Assembly: GCA_964545715.1 (NCBI GenBank)
Contig: CAZJHX010000039.1
Coordinates: 1-64,000, forward strand
Direction: 5' to 3'
Length of the DNA: 64,000 bases
DNA from: CAZJHX01 sp964545715
GTDB taxonomy: Bacteria; Myxococcota_A; UBA9042; GCA-2863065
Shown: in pieces, positions 16,332 to 30,260 of the stretch
Position numbering within the stretch: position 1 is the stretch's first letter
Layout: every line of letters starts with the position of its first letter
Notes under the pieces: generated by a model
What the model was told of the DNA's origin: nothing
What the model saw: only the letters and a program-made list of their open reading frames with translations
The model's database searches: none
Translations under genes and position numbers: made by a program

Positions 16332-18044
16332 CTACGGGTTGTAGCGGAACAGGAACGGCCACTGGATGACGCACAGGCCGTTCTCCGGCCTGGGGAATCG
16401 CAGACGCCGGATCGCGCGCATCACGCAGCCCTCCAGCGCGCCGTGGCGGAGTGTGCCGCCGATCACGTTGGCGGCGGACACCCGGCCGTCCAGACCGATC
16501 GTCCAGCGCGCAGTCATGCGTCCACCCTTGGTAAAGCCAACCATCAGCTGGCGCTCGTAGCAGGCGCGGATGGACGCCGATGCGCGCCGAACGGTGCGAC
16601 GGATATCGCCCTTCTTGCACCCGGTGGTCGTGGTCCCGGTGCCGATCTTGATGCGACGCACGCGCCGCATGTCCTTGCGACCCGGACGCACCTTCACGCC
16701 GGTGCCGTCGCCCGGTCCGGCGATCGGACCGCCGATCTCTTGAAACACGCCGTACGTGTCGCCGCCGGTACCCAGCCCGCGCGTGCTGAAGCCGCGCACG
16801 CCGCCCCCAAATGCGACCTCATCGCCGCGCACGCCGGCCATGGCCGTGGTGATCTTGTTACCGATAGTGCGGTTCTGATCCAGCACCGCCAGCGACTTCG
16901 TCACCCCTTGGAACCGCAGCGTGTTGATCACCCCGACCAGGCCCACATCCTCGACTTTCTTGGGTCGCGGCCGCGGCGTCGGGTCCGGCTCCGGCGTCGT
17001 CTGCAGCTTGGTCATGTCATCGTCGGGCTCGCCGACGCGCCCGGGGTCGACGACCGGCGCCACGCTGACGTCCTCGGCCGCCCCCTCATCGCTGTCGGTC
17101 TGGGGCTCCTCGATCTCCTCGGGCACCTCCTCGATGATGTAGCTGATGTCGATGTCGAGGTCGCGAAACATCATCGAGTTGCGCTTCACGGAGTCGACCT
17201 CCTCCCAGAGGAACAGCGCCGCCAAGATCACGGACAAGTGGACCAGGCCGCTGACGGCTCCTGCCGCGAACGCGTTGCTGTCGACACCCATCAGCGGGTG
17301 CGCGCCGGGGACGCGCTCGGGCGCCACAAACTGGAAGAACAGCGCCGTCGCGCCCGCGTGCACCAGCCCCCAGTCGGTGTTCTGCAGCGGCACGCGGGTG
17401 ATGCCGTCCGCGTCCACGCCCAGGACGTCCCGCCACTCGGCGATAGAGCGCTCCTGACCGTCGATGCGCGCCCGACCGCCCATGTCGCCGTCGACATGAA
17501 GCGTGTACCGCCCGCTACGATGCGCCTTCAGAATCGGCGTCGGATCGTCCGACGTCAGCCCCACATCGCGTGGCTCGGCGTAGATCGTCTCCCGAAGAAT
17601 GCTGCCGTTCCAGACCGTGGCCACGCGCAGCGGCCGTGCGCCGCCGAAGAGCACCGCGTCCTGCGCAAAGACGTGCAGCGCCCCGACCAGAATGAGTGAA
17701 GCCCCCGCCTCCAGCAGCAAGAAGCCCGTCGAGGGCGACAGTGACCACGCATCGGGCAGACCGATCTCCGCCGCCGCTCCAAACCAGGCCCACGCCGCCG
17801 CTCCACCCAGGAGCAGCGCGCTGACCGACTGACTGATCACCAGCGCCCGTCGCTTGAAGACGACCGCCGCCACCGTGCCGAGCATCGCCATCAGCGCGAT
17901 GACCGCGGCCGCACGCCCCGGGTCCAGATCGCGCCCGTTCACATGCTCGCCGACCGGCGAAATCAAAAACCAGGGCTCAAAAAAGACCCCAAAGAGCACC
18001 AACACAGCGCCCGCCAGCGCCAGGGCATATCCCGCGTACCGCAT
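16332..18044 (-). CDS. Multi-pass membrane protein with AgmX/PglI C-terminal (TonB-like) domain
   Basis: 570 residues. Four to five N-terminal membrane helices are followed by a cytoplasm-or-periplasm segment, a further helix near residue 280, an acidic then Pro-rich linker, and a Gly-rich stretch. The last 100 residues (CKKGDIRRTVRRASASIRACYERQL ... FPRPENGLCVIQWPFLF in outline) match the AgmX/PglI C-terminal domain known from Myxococcus gliding-motility proteins and related to TonB C-termini: ACYERQL, W-x-I-x-x-x-G-x-V, a Cys near the end and a FPxPxxG motif. It has a strong Shine-Dalgarno (GGAGGAGG). A role in energy coupling or motility is inferred from family only. A shorter paralogue lies at 61994. 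Confidence 0.8.
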   Translation of the reverse strand: MRYAGYALALAGAVLVLFGVFFEPWFLISPVGEHVNGRDLDPGRAAAVIALMAMLGTVAAVVFKRRALVISQSVSALLLGGAAAWAWFGAAAEIGLPDAWSLSPSTGFLLLEAGASLILVGALHVFAQDAVLFGGARPLRVATVWNGSILRETIYAEPRDVGLTSDDPTPILKAHRSGRYTLHVDGDMGGRARIDGQERSIAEWRDVLGVDADGITRVPLQNTDWGLVHAGATALFFQFVAPERVPGAHPLMGVDSNAFAAGAVSGLVHLSVILAALFLWEEVDSVKRNSMMFRDLDIDISYIIEEVPEEIEEPQTDSDEGAAEDVSVAPVVDPGRVGEPDDDMTKLQTTPEPDPTPRPRPKKVEDVGLVGVINTLRFQGVTKSLAVLDQNRTIGNKITTAMAGVRGDEVAFGGGVRGFSTRGLGTGGDTYGVFQEIGGPIAGPGDGTGVKVRPGRKDMRRVRRIKIGTGTTTTGCKKGDIRRTVRRASASIRACYERQLMVGFTKGGRMTARWTIGLDGRVSAANVIGGTLRHGALEGCVMRAIRRLRFPRPENGLCVIQWPFLFRYNP

Positions 18045-18100
18045 GAACTTCCTCCTCCACTTGTACTGTCAGCTTCCGCTAAAGAGAACAGACACTCGGT

Positions 18101-18128
18101 TTCTGGGAAGGTTCCGAACCCGTCAGAA
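18101..18128. promoter_or_regulatory. Nested dyad over the cydA -35 region
   Basis: TTCTG at 18101 pairs with CAGAA at 18124, and inside it GGTTC-C-GAACC (18110-18120) is a perfect palindrome. The dyad lies across the position expected for the -35 element of the promoter at 18134, so it is a candidate operator for a regulator of the oxidase operon. Confidence 0.4.
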
Positions 18129-18133
18129 AAAGT

Positions 18134-18139
18134 TATGCT
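18134..18139 (+). promoter_or_regulatory. -10-like TATGCT before cydA
   Basis: TATGCT ends 8 bases before the TTG chosen as cydA start; TTCCGA (18112-18117) lies 16 bases upstream as a weak -35. The spacing predicts a leaderless or nearly leaderless message, consistent with the lack of a Shine-Dalgarno. Confidence 0.45.
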
Positions 18140-18147
18140 CGACCGCG

Positions 18148-19440
18148 TTGGAGGATCTGCTCGCCGCCCGGTCTCAGATGGCCATGTCCCTCGCATTCCA
18201 CATCGTCTTCGCGGTGGTGGGCATCGGTATGCCGTTGCTCATGGTCATCGCCGAGGGCATGTGGCTGCGCACCCGAGAGGCGGTCTGGCTGGATCTGGCC
18301 AAGCGATGGTCCAAGGGCACCGCCATCATGTTTGCCGTCGGCGCTGTCTCCGGCACGGTCCTCTCCTTTGAGCTGGGCCTGCTATGGCCGGAGTTCATGG
18401 CCTTTGCCGGCCCCATCATCGGCATGCCGTTCTCCCTGGAAGGCTTTGCCTTCTTCCTGGAGGCGATCTTCCTGGGCATCTATCTGTACGGATGGGACCG
18501 CGTACCTGAGCGCATGCATTGGTTCGCCGGCGTCATGGTCATGATCAGCGGCACCCTCAGCGGCATCTTTGTGGTGTGCGCCAACGCCTGGATGAACACG
18601 CCGACCGGCTTCACATTGGAGGACGGCAAGCTGGTCCACGTGGACGTGTGGGCCGCCATGTTCAACCCCGCCTCATTCTCGACGGCCCTGCACATGACGC
18701 TGGCGTCGTTTGTCGCCATCGGGTTCGCCGTCGCCGGTATTCACGCGTGGCGGCTGCGCACCGACCCCGAAAGCGAGTTTCACCGGCGCGCGTTCGGCGT
18801 TGCCCTTGCCGTGGGCGCGGTCTTCTCCCTTCTACAGCCGCTCAGCGGCCACATCAGCGCGCAGCACGTCGCCGAGCACCAGCCGGTCAAGCTGGCCGCC
18901 ATGAAAGCCCACTGGGAGACCGAGCGCGGCGCGGCCTATCGCATCGGCGGCTGGCCGGACGTCAACGCAGAGAAGACCACCCACGCCATCGAGATCCCCA
19001 AGCTGCTGAGCCTGCTCTCATTCAACGATCCCAACGCCGAAGTCCGAGGGCTCAAGGCCTTCCCAAAAGACGAGCGCCCCAACGTACCGGTCGTGCATTT
19101 CGCGTTTCAGCTCATGGTCGCCTGCGGCGTCGCCATGGCCGGCGCCGGTCTCCTCGGGCTTCTTCTGTGGTGGCGTCGTAAGCGTGTCCCGGTATCGCGA
19201 CCATTTCTCAACCTGATCGTGGCGTGCGCTCCCATGGGCATCATCGCCATCCAGGCCGGTTGGGTCGTGACCGAGGTGGGCCGCCAGCCGTGGATCATCC
19301 ACAACATCATGCGCACCGCCGACGCGGTCACCCCCATGCCCGGCCTCATCATCCCGTTTCTGGCGATGAGCGCGCTATATCTCATCCTGGGCGTGGTCGC
19401 CGTCGTCCTCGTGCGCCGCCACGTGTTCGCCGCGCCATGA
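18148..19440 (+). CDS. cydA: Cytochrome bd-type quinol oxidase subunit I
   Basis: 430 residues; the CydA fold with nine membrane helices. It carries hemes b558, b595 and d and oxidises quinol while reducing oxygen at the inner membrane. Heme ligands are visible: His18 in MSLAFHIVFA, His182 in TALHMTLAS and Met323 in FAFQLMVACG, plus the conserved GRQPW in GWVVTEVGRQPW. The quinol loop is short, as in the cyanide-insensitive/CIO-type branch. The TTG at 18148 starts EDLLAARSQMAMSLAFH, which is where homologues begin; an ATG eleven codons in would remove part of helix one. The stop overlaps the cydB start by four bases. Confidence 0.92.
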   Translation: MEDLLAARSQMAMSLAFHIVFAVVGIGMPLLMVIAEGMWLRTREAVWLDLAKRWSKGTAIMFAVGAVSGTVLSFELGLLWPEFMAFAGPIIGMPFSLEGFAFFLEAIFLGIYLYGWDRVPERMHWFAGVMVMISGTLSGIFVVCANAWMNTPTGFTLEDGKLVHVDVWAAMFNPASFSTALHMTLASFVAIGFAVAGIHAWRLRTDPESEFHRRAFGVALAVGAVFSLLQPLSGHISAQHVAEHQPVKLAAMKAHWETERGAAYRIGGWPDVNAEKTTHAIEIPKLLSLLSFNDPNAEVRGLKAFPKDERPNVPVVHFAFQLMVACGVAMAGAGLLGLLLWWRRKRVPVSRPFLNLIVACAPMGIIAIQAGWVVTEVGRQPWIIHNIMRTADAVTPMPGLIIPFLAMSALYLILGVVAVVLVRRHVFAAP

Positions 19441-20404
19441 CGCCCGCCGTCTGGATCGCCGTCGCCATGCTGGCATCGCTGGGGGCCTACACCATCACGG
19501 GCGGCGCCGACTTCGGCGGCGGGGTCTGGGATCTGCTCGCACGCGGCCCCCGCGCCGACGCCCAGCGCGCCACCATCGCCAAGGCCATCGCGCCCATCTG
19601 GGAGGCCAACCACGTCTGGCTCATCATCGTGGTCGTGCTGCTGTTCGTCTGCTTCCCGGTCCCGTTCGCCGCCATCTCGACATCCCTGCACATCCCGATG
19701 CTGCTCATGCTCATCGGCATCGTGCTGCGTGGCGCCGCCTTCACTTTTCGCGCCTACGGCCGGCCCAGCCCCGATGAGGTCATCCTCTTCTCACGCCTGT
19801 TCGCCGTCACCAGCCTGCTGACCCCTCTGATGCTCGGCATCGTGCTGGGCGCGGTCGCCCGCGGCGTTCCAGTCGACCCGGTAACAGGACGCGCCACCAC
19901 CAACTTTGTCGACGCCTGGTGGGCGCCCTTCCCCGTCGCCGTCGGCGTGTTCGTGCTGATCCTCTTCGCCTTTCTGGCCGCCGTCTACCTGATCTTGGAG
20001 ACCGACGATACAGCCCTTCAAGACGACTTCAGAGCGCGCGCGCTCGGGTCAGGAGTCGCGCTGGCGGCCGCGGCGCTGGTGGCCTTCTTGTTGGCAGGCG
20101 GCGCCGCGCCCGCTCATCCGGCGTTCCACATTCTGACCGGCGCGGCCGCAGTCGGCGCTTTGGCTGCGCTGTGGACACGCCGGTACGCCGTCGCACGCAT
20201 CCTCGCGATCGGCCAGGCTACGCTCATCGTCGTCGGCTTCGGCGCCACCCAATACCCCTACATTCTGCCGCCGCACCTGGAGATCGCCGCATGGGCGGCC
20301 CCGGACTCTGTTCTGAGCCCGGTCCTGACCGCTCTGGCGGCGGGAATCGTTGTACTGGTGCCCAGCTTCTGGTACCTGTACGCCGTATTCAAGGGAGCCC
20401 GGAC

Positions 20405-20408
<4 letters not shown>
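19437..20408 (+). CDS. cydB: Cytochrome bd-type quinol oxidase subunit II
   Basis: 323 residues, eight predicted membrane helices. TGGADFGGGVWDLLARGPRA at the N-terminus and IWEANHVWLIIVVVLLF are hallmark CydB segments. CydB pairs with CydA and stabilises the heme centres. The length and sequence fit the CIO-type subgroup. It overlaps cydA by ATGA and its own stop overlaps the following vWA gene in the same way, so the three are translationally coupled. No cydX-like small gene or cydDC assembly transporter is seen in the window. Confidence 0.92.
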
Positions 20409-21883
<1,475 letters not shown>

Positions 21884-21897
21884 GATCCGACCTGTTG

Positions 21898-21912
21898 AAA
21901 GTGTCTCACTTT
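21898..21912. promoter_or_regulatory. Palindrome upstream of the TPR gene promoter
   Basis: AAAGTG-TCT-CACTTT is a perfect 6-base inverted repeat, extending imperfectly to TTGAAAGTG/CACTTTTAA. It lies about 86-100 bases before the predicted sigma-54 start near 21998, the usual place for an enhancer-binding protein site. Confidence 0.45.
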
Positions 21913-21971
21913 TAAACACAAGTTCGGCGTTCACGCACCGCCCGATCTAGTGTTTTCACCGGCTTACCCGA

Positions 21972-21987
21972 GGGCACGGTTTTTGCT
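21972..21987 (+). promoter_or_regulatory. Sigma-54-type promoter for the TPR gene
   Basis: GGGCACGGTTTTTGCT carries GG (21973) and GC (21985) separated by 10 bases and the CACG and TTGC parts of the consensus. The predicted start near 21998 gives a short leader containing the GGAGGTGGAG Shine-Dalgarno. Confidence 0.65.
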
Positions 21988-22020
21988 CACCTCCTCCACA
22001 GCTGACAGTCGGAGGTGGAG

Positions 22021-22503
22021 ATGAGTGCAGTACCCACGCCCATGGGCGGATCGAAGAAGGCGGAGGCCGCGCGCCTCAATCAACTCGGCGAAGACGCCAT
22101 GGCGCTGCAGCGATACCGACTAGCCGAACGCTACTTCGTGGACGCGTACAACGTTGACCGCGAGGAGCCCCTCTACGAGCTGAACCTGGGACGAGCGATT
22201 CAACACAGCCCCAAACGCCCGCTGGCGATGCGCCTGCGGATGGCGCGCGTTCATCTGGAGCTGGCGGTGAAGCGTGGGCCTGACGATGCAGACGCGAGGC
22301 TGCACCTGGCCGGCTGCCTGGAGGAGAGCGGCGACCTCAAGGCCGCCCGAAAGCACCTGGAGAAGGCGATAGAGCTCAAGCCCTACTTCCCTGAAGCACA
22401 GACGATGCTGAACGAGCTGGGGAAAGCGAAGCGTGCGCGGAAAGCGCGGACCACAAACGACACGGCGCCCTTCGGATGGCTCTTCGGGTGGTTGAAGAGC
22501 TGA
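22021..22503 (+). CDS. Small TPR-repeat protein
   Basis: 160 residues from ATG 22021, which follows GGAGG by five bases; an in-frame GTG two codons earlier sits inside the Shine-Dalgarno and is not preferred. Three tetratricopeptide units are visible: residues 14-47 (LNQLGEDAMALQRYRLAERY), a middle helix pair and DARLHLAGCLEESGDLKAAR...AIELKPYFPEA. There is no signal peptide, so it should be a cytoplasmic adaptor. The C-terminus is basic and then hydrophobic (GWLFGWLK). It stands alone between a convergent gene and the vWA gene, behind a sigma-54-type promoter. Confidence 0.8.
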   Translation: MSAVPTPMGGSKKAEAARLNQLGEDAMALQRYRLAERYFVDAYNVDREEPLYELNLGRAIQHSPKRPLAMRLRMARVHLELAVKRGPDDADARLHLAGCLEESGDLKAARKHLEKAIELKPYFPEAQTMLNELGKAKRARKARTTNDTAPFGWLFGWLKS

Positions 22504-22525
22504 GCGCCGGTCGCGGCTCGGTGCG

Positions 22526-26428
<3,903 letters not shown>

Positions 26429-26575
26429 GTTGTCAGATTAGTAAATTCCCCAATGTTTCCAGTGACTTATTGCGCCGCAGAATGGGGGACAGTGACCCCA
26501 AAAATCGCACCCCAGCCTCTCAGTGCAGCGTTTTTGCCGCTCGAACGGGTCGATCTTTCTGAAAACACGAAAAAC

Positions 26576-26602
26576 GGGGTGGGGTTCGAAGACCCCCCAC
26601 CC
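26576..26602. promoter_or_regulatory. GC-rich hairpin in the divergent spacer upstream of the SDR gene
   Basis: GGGGTGGGGTTC (26576-26587) can fold on GACCCCCCACCC (26591-26602) with a two-base bulge. It sits 23-49 bases upstream of the -10-like site at 26625 in the 210-base spacer between divergent genes, so a regulatory role is more likely than termination. The rest of that spacer shows a GGGGACAGTGACCCC near-palindrome around 26486 and nothing else I can name. Confidence 0.3.
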
Positions 26603-26624
26603 AAAATACTGCGTCAAAGCCTGC

Positions 26625-26630
26625 TACTAT
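26625..26630 (+). promoter_or_regulatory. -10-like TACTAT before the SDR gene
   Basis: TACTAT ends 8 bases before ATG 26639, without a Shine-Dalgarno between. It fits the leaderless pattern seen at several genes here. Confidence 0.45.
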
Positions 26631-26638
26631 TCGTGACC

Positions 26639-27475
26639 ATGCGAGCCCGCAAGACACGTTTCAAGGATCGGATCGCGCTGGTCACCGGCGCAGCCTCCGG
26701 CATTGGATTGGCCCTCTCCGAGCAGCTGTCCGCAGAAGGCGCGACGGTTGTGATGACCGACATCAACGCCGAGCTCTGCGCCTCCGCCGCGCATCGGATC
26801 ACCGGCGCGGAGTCCGTGGGGCTGGACGTCACCGACGCCGGCGCCGTACAAGCGGCGGTAGACGATGTGGTCGCTCGGCATGGGCGGCTGGACCTCATCT
26901 TCAACAACGCCGGCATCGCCACGGCGGGCGAGGTCCGGCACATGACGTTGGATCAGTGGCGCACGATCTTCGACGTCAACGTGAACGGCGTGATCCACGG
27001 CATCCAGGCGGCCTATCCGCATATGCTGCGGCAGGGCAGCGGGCACATCGTGAACACGGCGTCGATGGCCGGCCTGGTTCCAGCCCCCGGTCTGACGGCC
27101 TATGCCGGCACAAAACACGCGGTGGCGGGCATCTCAACGTCGCTGCGGTTGGAAGCGGCGCAACTTGGGGTTCGGGTCAGCGCCGTCTGCCCCGGCTTGA
27201 TCCGGACCAACCTGCTGCGCACCGCCACGCTCATCAATGAAGAGGGGCTGGATGTTGAGCGCGACGAGCTGTGGGACCTGCTGCCCACGGGCCCGGCGAC
27301 GCCTGACTTCTGCGCGACGGAGATCCTGAACGGTGTGGTGAAGAATCGGGCGCTGATCGTGATTACGCCGTTTGCGAAGACGATGTGGAGAATGTACCGG
27401 ACGTCGCCTGAAGTGATGCTGACCCTGACCAAAGGACTGTTTGGAAGAATCTGGAGTCGGGTCGTAGCGCACTGA
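26639..27475 (+). CDS. Short-chain dehydrogenase/reductase
   Basis: 278 residues, classical SDR size. The NAD(P) site TGAASGIG is at about residues 15-22, NNAG follows the fourth strand, the catalytic Ser is in NTASMAG and the catalytic pair is Tyr/Lys in YAGTK. An Asp at the end of the second strand (MTDIN) favours NAD(H) over NADP(H). The C-terminal 60 residues (KNRALIVITPFAKTMWRMYR) resemble SDRs that act on lipids or steroids at membranes. The substrate cannot be told. The gene stands alone, divergent from the MopE-like lipoprotein and convergent with the receiver-domain gene. Confidence 0.88.
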   Translation: MRARKTRFKDRIALVTGAASGIGLALSEQLSAEGATVVMTDINAELCASAAHRITGAESVGLDVTDAGAVQAAVDDVVARHGRLDLIFNNAGIATAGEVRHMTLDQWRTIFDVNVNGVIHGIQAAYPHMLRQGSGHIVNTASMAGLVPAPGLTAYAGTKHAVAGISTSLRLEAAQLGVRVSAVCPGLIRTNLLRTATLINEEGLDVERDELWDLLPTGPATPDFCATEILNGVVKNRALIVITPFAKTMWRMYRTSPEVMLTLTKGLFGRIWSRVVAH

Positions 27476-27505
27476 GGCGCGACTGTGGCGGGGGCGTGTG
27501 GGGGC

Positions 27506-28084
27506 TTAGGCTGCCCAGCGCTCGTCTTCGGCCAGGGCGGCGTCGAGCTCGGCGTCGGTGACCACGAACGGGGTCTGCGCGACGACGGGCATCGGGCGGC
27601 TGGTGACGGGCGTTGCCACAGGCTGACGACCCGCGATGACGGGCTCATCGACGGTCGGGAAGCCGCGCATGGTCCAGGCAGCGCGATCGACGGCCTCGGC
27701 CACCTGACGGGCGGGGGCGGCGGCGCCGATGACGGCGAACGCGGACTCCTCGAGGCCGTTCAGCGGCGCGTCGTCGGTGTAGTAACCGGGGATGTAGACG
27801 AGCGGGTAGGCGCCCACAAGGTGGCTGACGCGCTCGTAGATGGTGCGCTCGTCGGCGTCCGGCTGGTCGCCGTTCAGGACAACGATGCCCTTCCAGCCCA
27901 GGTCCAGCACGTCGATGGCCTCGCCGGCGGTGCGGCAGATGAAGAGCTCGTACCCGAGCTGGTTCAGGCGGTCCTCGATGCGCTCGGACAGGGTCGGGTC
28001 ATTCTCGATGACCATGACGCGGTTTGCAAAGCGGCTCATCCGGTAGTCGCGGGACTCAGTGTTGAAGTTTTTGATGCCGTTCAT
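27506..28084 (-). CDS. Degenerate response-regulator receiver (pseudo-receiver) protein
   Basis: 192 residues from ATG 28084, which has AGGAGG seven bases upstream. Residues 21-140 follow the receiver fold (RVMVIENDPTLSERIEDRLNQ... outline, GYELFICRTAGEAIDVL), but the phosphoacceptor Asp position in the third strand reads VVLNGDQPD with Asn71. The conserved Thr/Ser after strand four is replaced (YIPGYY), and the Lys after strand five is missing (GAAAPARQ). Phosphorylation in the standard way is therefore unlikely, and the domain probably works as an adaptor or senses another cue. The C-terminal 50 residues are a Pro/Val-rich linker with an acidic helix. It stands alone behind a sigma-54-type promoter. 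Confidence 0.7.
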   Translation of the reverse strand: MNGIKNFNTESRDYRMSRFANRVMVIENDPTLSERIEDRLNQLGYELFICRTAGEAIDVLDLGWKGIVVLNGDQPDADERTIYERVSHLVGAYPLVYIPGYYTDDAPLNGLEESAFAVIGAAAPARQVAEAVDRAAWTMRGFPTVDEPVIAGRQPVATPVTSRPMPVVAQTPFVVTDAELDAALAEDERWAA

Positions 28085-28110
28085 TTCGATTCCTCCTGGC
28101 CTGGAGTAGG

Positions 28111-28127
28111 AGCAAGTTGCGGGCCAA
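28111..28127 (-). promoter_or_regulatory. Sigma-54-type promoter for the pseudo-receiver gene
   Basis: The minus strand reads TTGGCCCGCAACTTGCT, with GG and GC separated by 10 bases as required. The predicted start is near 28100, leaving about 16 bases of leader that include the AGGAGG Shine-Dalgarno of ATG 28084. A TGGGTC-AAAAAA-GACCCA hairpin (28137-28154) lies just upstream. Confidence 0.65.
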
Positions 28128-28175
28128 CTTTTGCCATGGGTCAAAAAAGACCCACATTGCCGCGCAGTACCCTTG

Positions 28176-28223
28176 TTTTCATGACGGCTGTACACTTTAC
28201 GGCGGCGTCATGAAAACTGTACA
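28176..28223. promoter_or_regulatory. Long inverted repeat with paired CTGTACA boxes, candidate activator site
   Basis: TTTTCATGACG (28176-28186) and CGTCATGAAAA (28206-28216) form a perfect 11-base inverted repeat with a 19-base centre. In addition CATGACGGCTGTACA (28180) and CATGAAAACTGTACA (28209) are 12/15 identical direct repeats spaced 29 bases. The block is 76-123 bases upstream of the predicted sigma-54 start, as expected of an enhancer. The remaining bases up to 28288 show nothing I recognise. Confidence 0.5.
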
Positions 28224-28288
28224 GCGACGTTACGTATGTACTATTTTGAACTGTCCAAGAAGGTGTGGGCGGATGCCCGGGGGGGCGC

Positions 28289-28975
28289 TTAGCCCTGGGG
28301 GGTGGCCTGGCGGTTGCTGGCCATCTCGACGCCGACCCGGATGGGATAGGTGGCGTCAGAGTCCTCGAGCTGCAGCTGCAGCGTGCTGCCCATGAGGCGT
28401 ACTTCTACATATATAGGCTGCTCGTTGGCGTCGACCGCAACGGCGTCCCCATACACGAAGCCGGCCTCGTAGCCGGCCGAGAACGCCACGCCCGCGTCTG
28501 CCTCGAGCACGTCCGCAGACATCGTGGTGGACACGTCTCCCTGAATGACCAGGCGCCCGGCGCCCGGCGGGCGCGTCTTGACCTCAAAGGCTTGAAGGAT
28601 CACTGACGGGGAGTCCACGTACCACTCGACAACGTTGTCGCGATCGTATTCGAGGCGGGTGCCCTCGGCGCGCAACGACAGTACGGGCGTGGCGGCGACT
28701 GCTTGAACCATCGTCGTCGGGCGACCTACGGCCGTCAGCTGCCATCCCCATGCCCACGCGCCTTTGGGCGCGGTCATGGTCAGGCCTTGCTCGGTGAAAT
28801 GCATGGACACCTGCTCGGGCCCATCGATGCGAAAGCCGGCCTGTGTCGGGTTGATGATGTGCTCAGGCGGTGGTTCGCCCAGCGTCGGTTCGGTGGCACA
28901 GCCTGCGGCCAGTAGCAGCAGCACTGCTGCGACCCGGGTCAGGGTGCGCTCCCTCTGGTTAAGATACGAGTCCAT
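28289..28975 (-). CDS. Lipoprotein of unknown function
   Basis: 228 residues. A signal with LLLLAAGC puts the lipidated Cys at residue 26. The mature part is beta-rich, with a final segment LQLEDSDATYPIRVGVE that looks like the edge strand motif (A-x-Y-P-h-x-V) commonly preceding repeat regions in secreted bacterial proteins with FG-GAP or RHS-type repeats; here the protein stops right after it. It may therefore be a truncated or stand-alone version of that N-terminal domain. AAGGAATG precedes the ATG. It lies divergent from the FKBP gene. Confidence 0.65.
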   Translation of the reverse strand: MDSYLNQRERTLTRVAAVLLLLAAGCATEPTLGEPPPEHIINPTQAGFRIDGPEQVSMHFTEQGLTMTAPKGAWAWGWQLTAVGRPTTMVQAVAATPVLSLRAEGTRLEYDRDNVVEWYVDSPSVILQAFEVKTRPPGAGRLVIQGDVSTTMSADVLEADAGVAFSAGYEAGFVYGDAVAVDANEQPIYVEVRLMGSTLQLQLEDSDATYPIRVGVEMASNRQATPQG

Positions 28976-29040
28976 GACATTCCTTGCCCCCTCGGCAATC
29001 TAATCCTCTGCAGGTTCCATCCTGCTTGGCCAGCTTACGC

Positions 29041-29068
29041 GATATAGAGGGGATCGGATCGCAGTCAA
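29041..29068 (-). promoter_or_regulatory. Sigma-70-type promoter for the lipoprotein gene at 28975
   Basis: On the minus strand TTGACT (29068-29063) is followed after 16 bases by TATATC (29046-29041). A second GTCAACG copy 17 bases further up (29081-29087) repeats the -35 region. The leader would be about 60 bases. Confidence 0.45.
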
Positions 29069-29098
29069 CGTGTTGCGCCTGTCAACGCGAGGCGCTGT

Positions 29099-29127
29099 AA
29101 ACTTGTGAAGTTTGCAGACGGGTCTGC
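29099..29127. promoter_or_regulatory. Two adjacent palindromes in the FKBP promoter
   Basis: AAACTT-GTG-AAGTTT (29099-29113) is directly followed by GCAGAC-GG-GTCTGC (29114-29127), both perfect. They lie immediately upstream of the -10-like TACCTT, overlapping the -35 region, so one or two repressor or activator sites are likely. Confidence 0.5.
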
Positions 29128-29133
29128 TACCTT
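29128..29133 (+). promoter_or_regulatory. -10-like TACCTT before the FKBP gene
   Basis: TACCTT ends 8 bases before ATG 29142; no Shine-Dalgarno in between. It directly abuts the GTCTGC half-site of the upstream palindrome. Confidence 0.45.
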
Positions 29134-29141
29134 ACCGCGCC

Positions 29142-30242
<1,101 letters not shown>

Positions 30243-30260
30243 GGCCCGCCCCCGCTCGTT

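Noticed and set aside
21988..22020. Hairpin CACCTCC/GGAGGTG that could hide the Shine-Dalgarno of the TPR gene
   Set aside because: The sigma-54-type promoter puts the transcription start near 21998, so the 5' arm would not be in the mRNA. It is kept only as a fallback if a start further upstream is mapped.
27506..28195. Longer version of the pseudo-receiver starting at GTG 28195
   Set aside because: The extra residues run through the sigma-54-type promoter and the inverted repeat, while ATG 28084 has a strong AGGAGG at the right distance.
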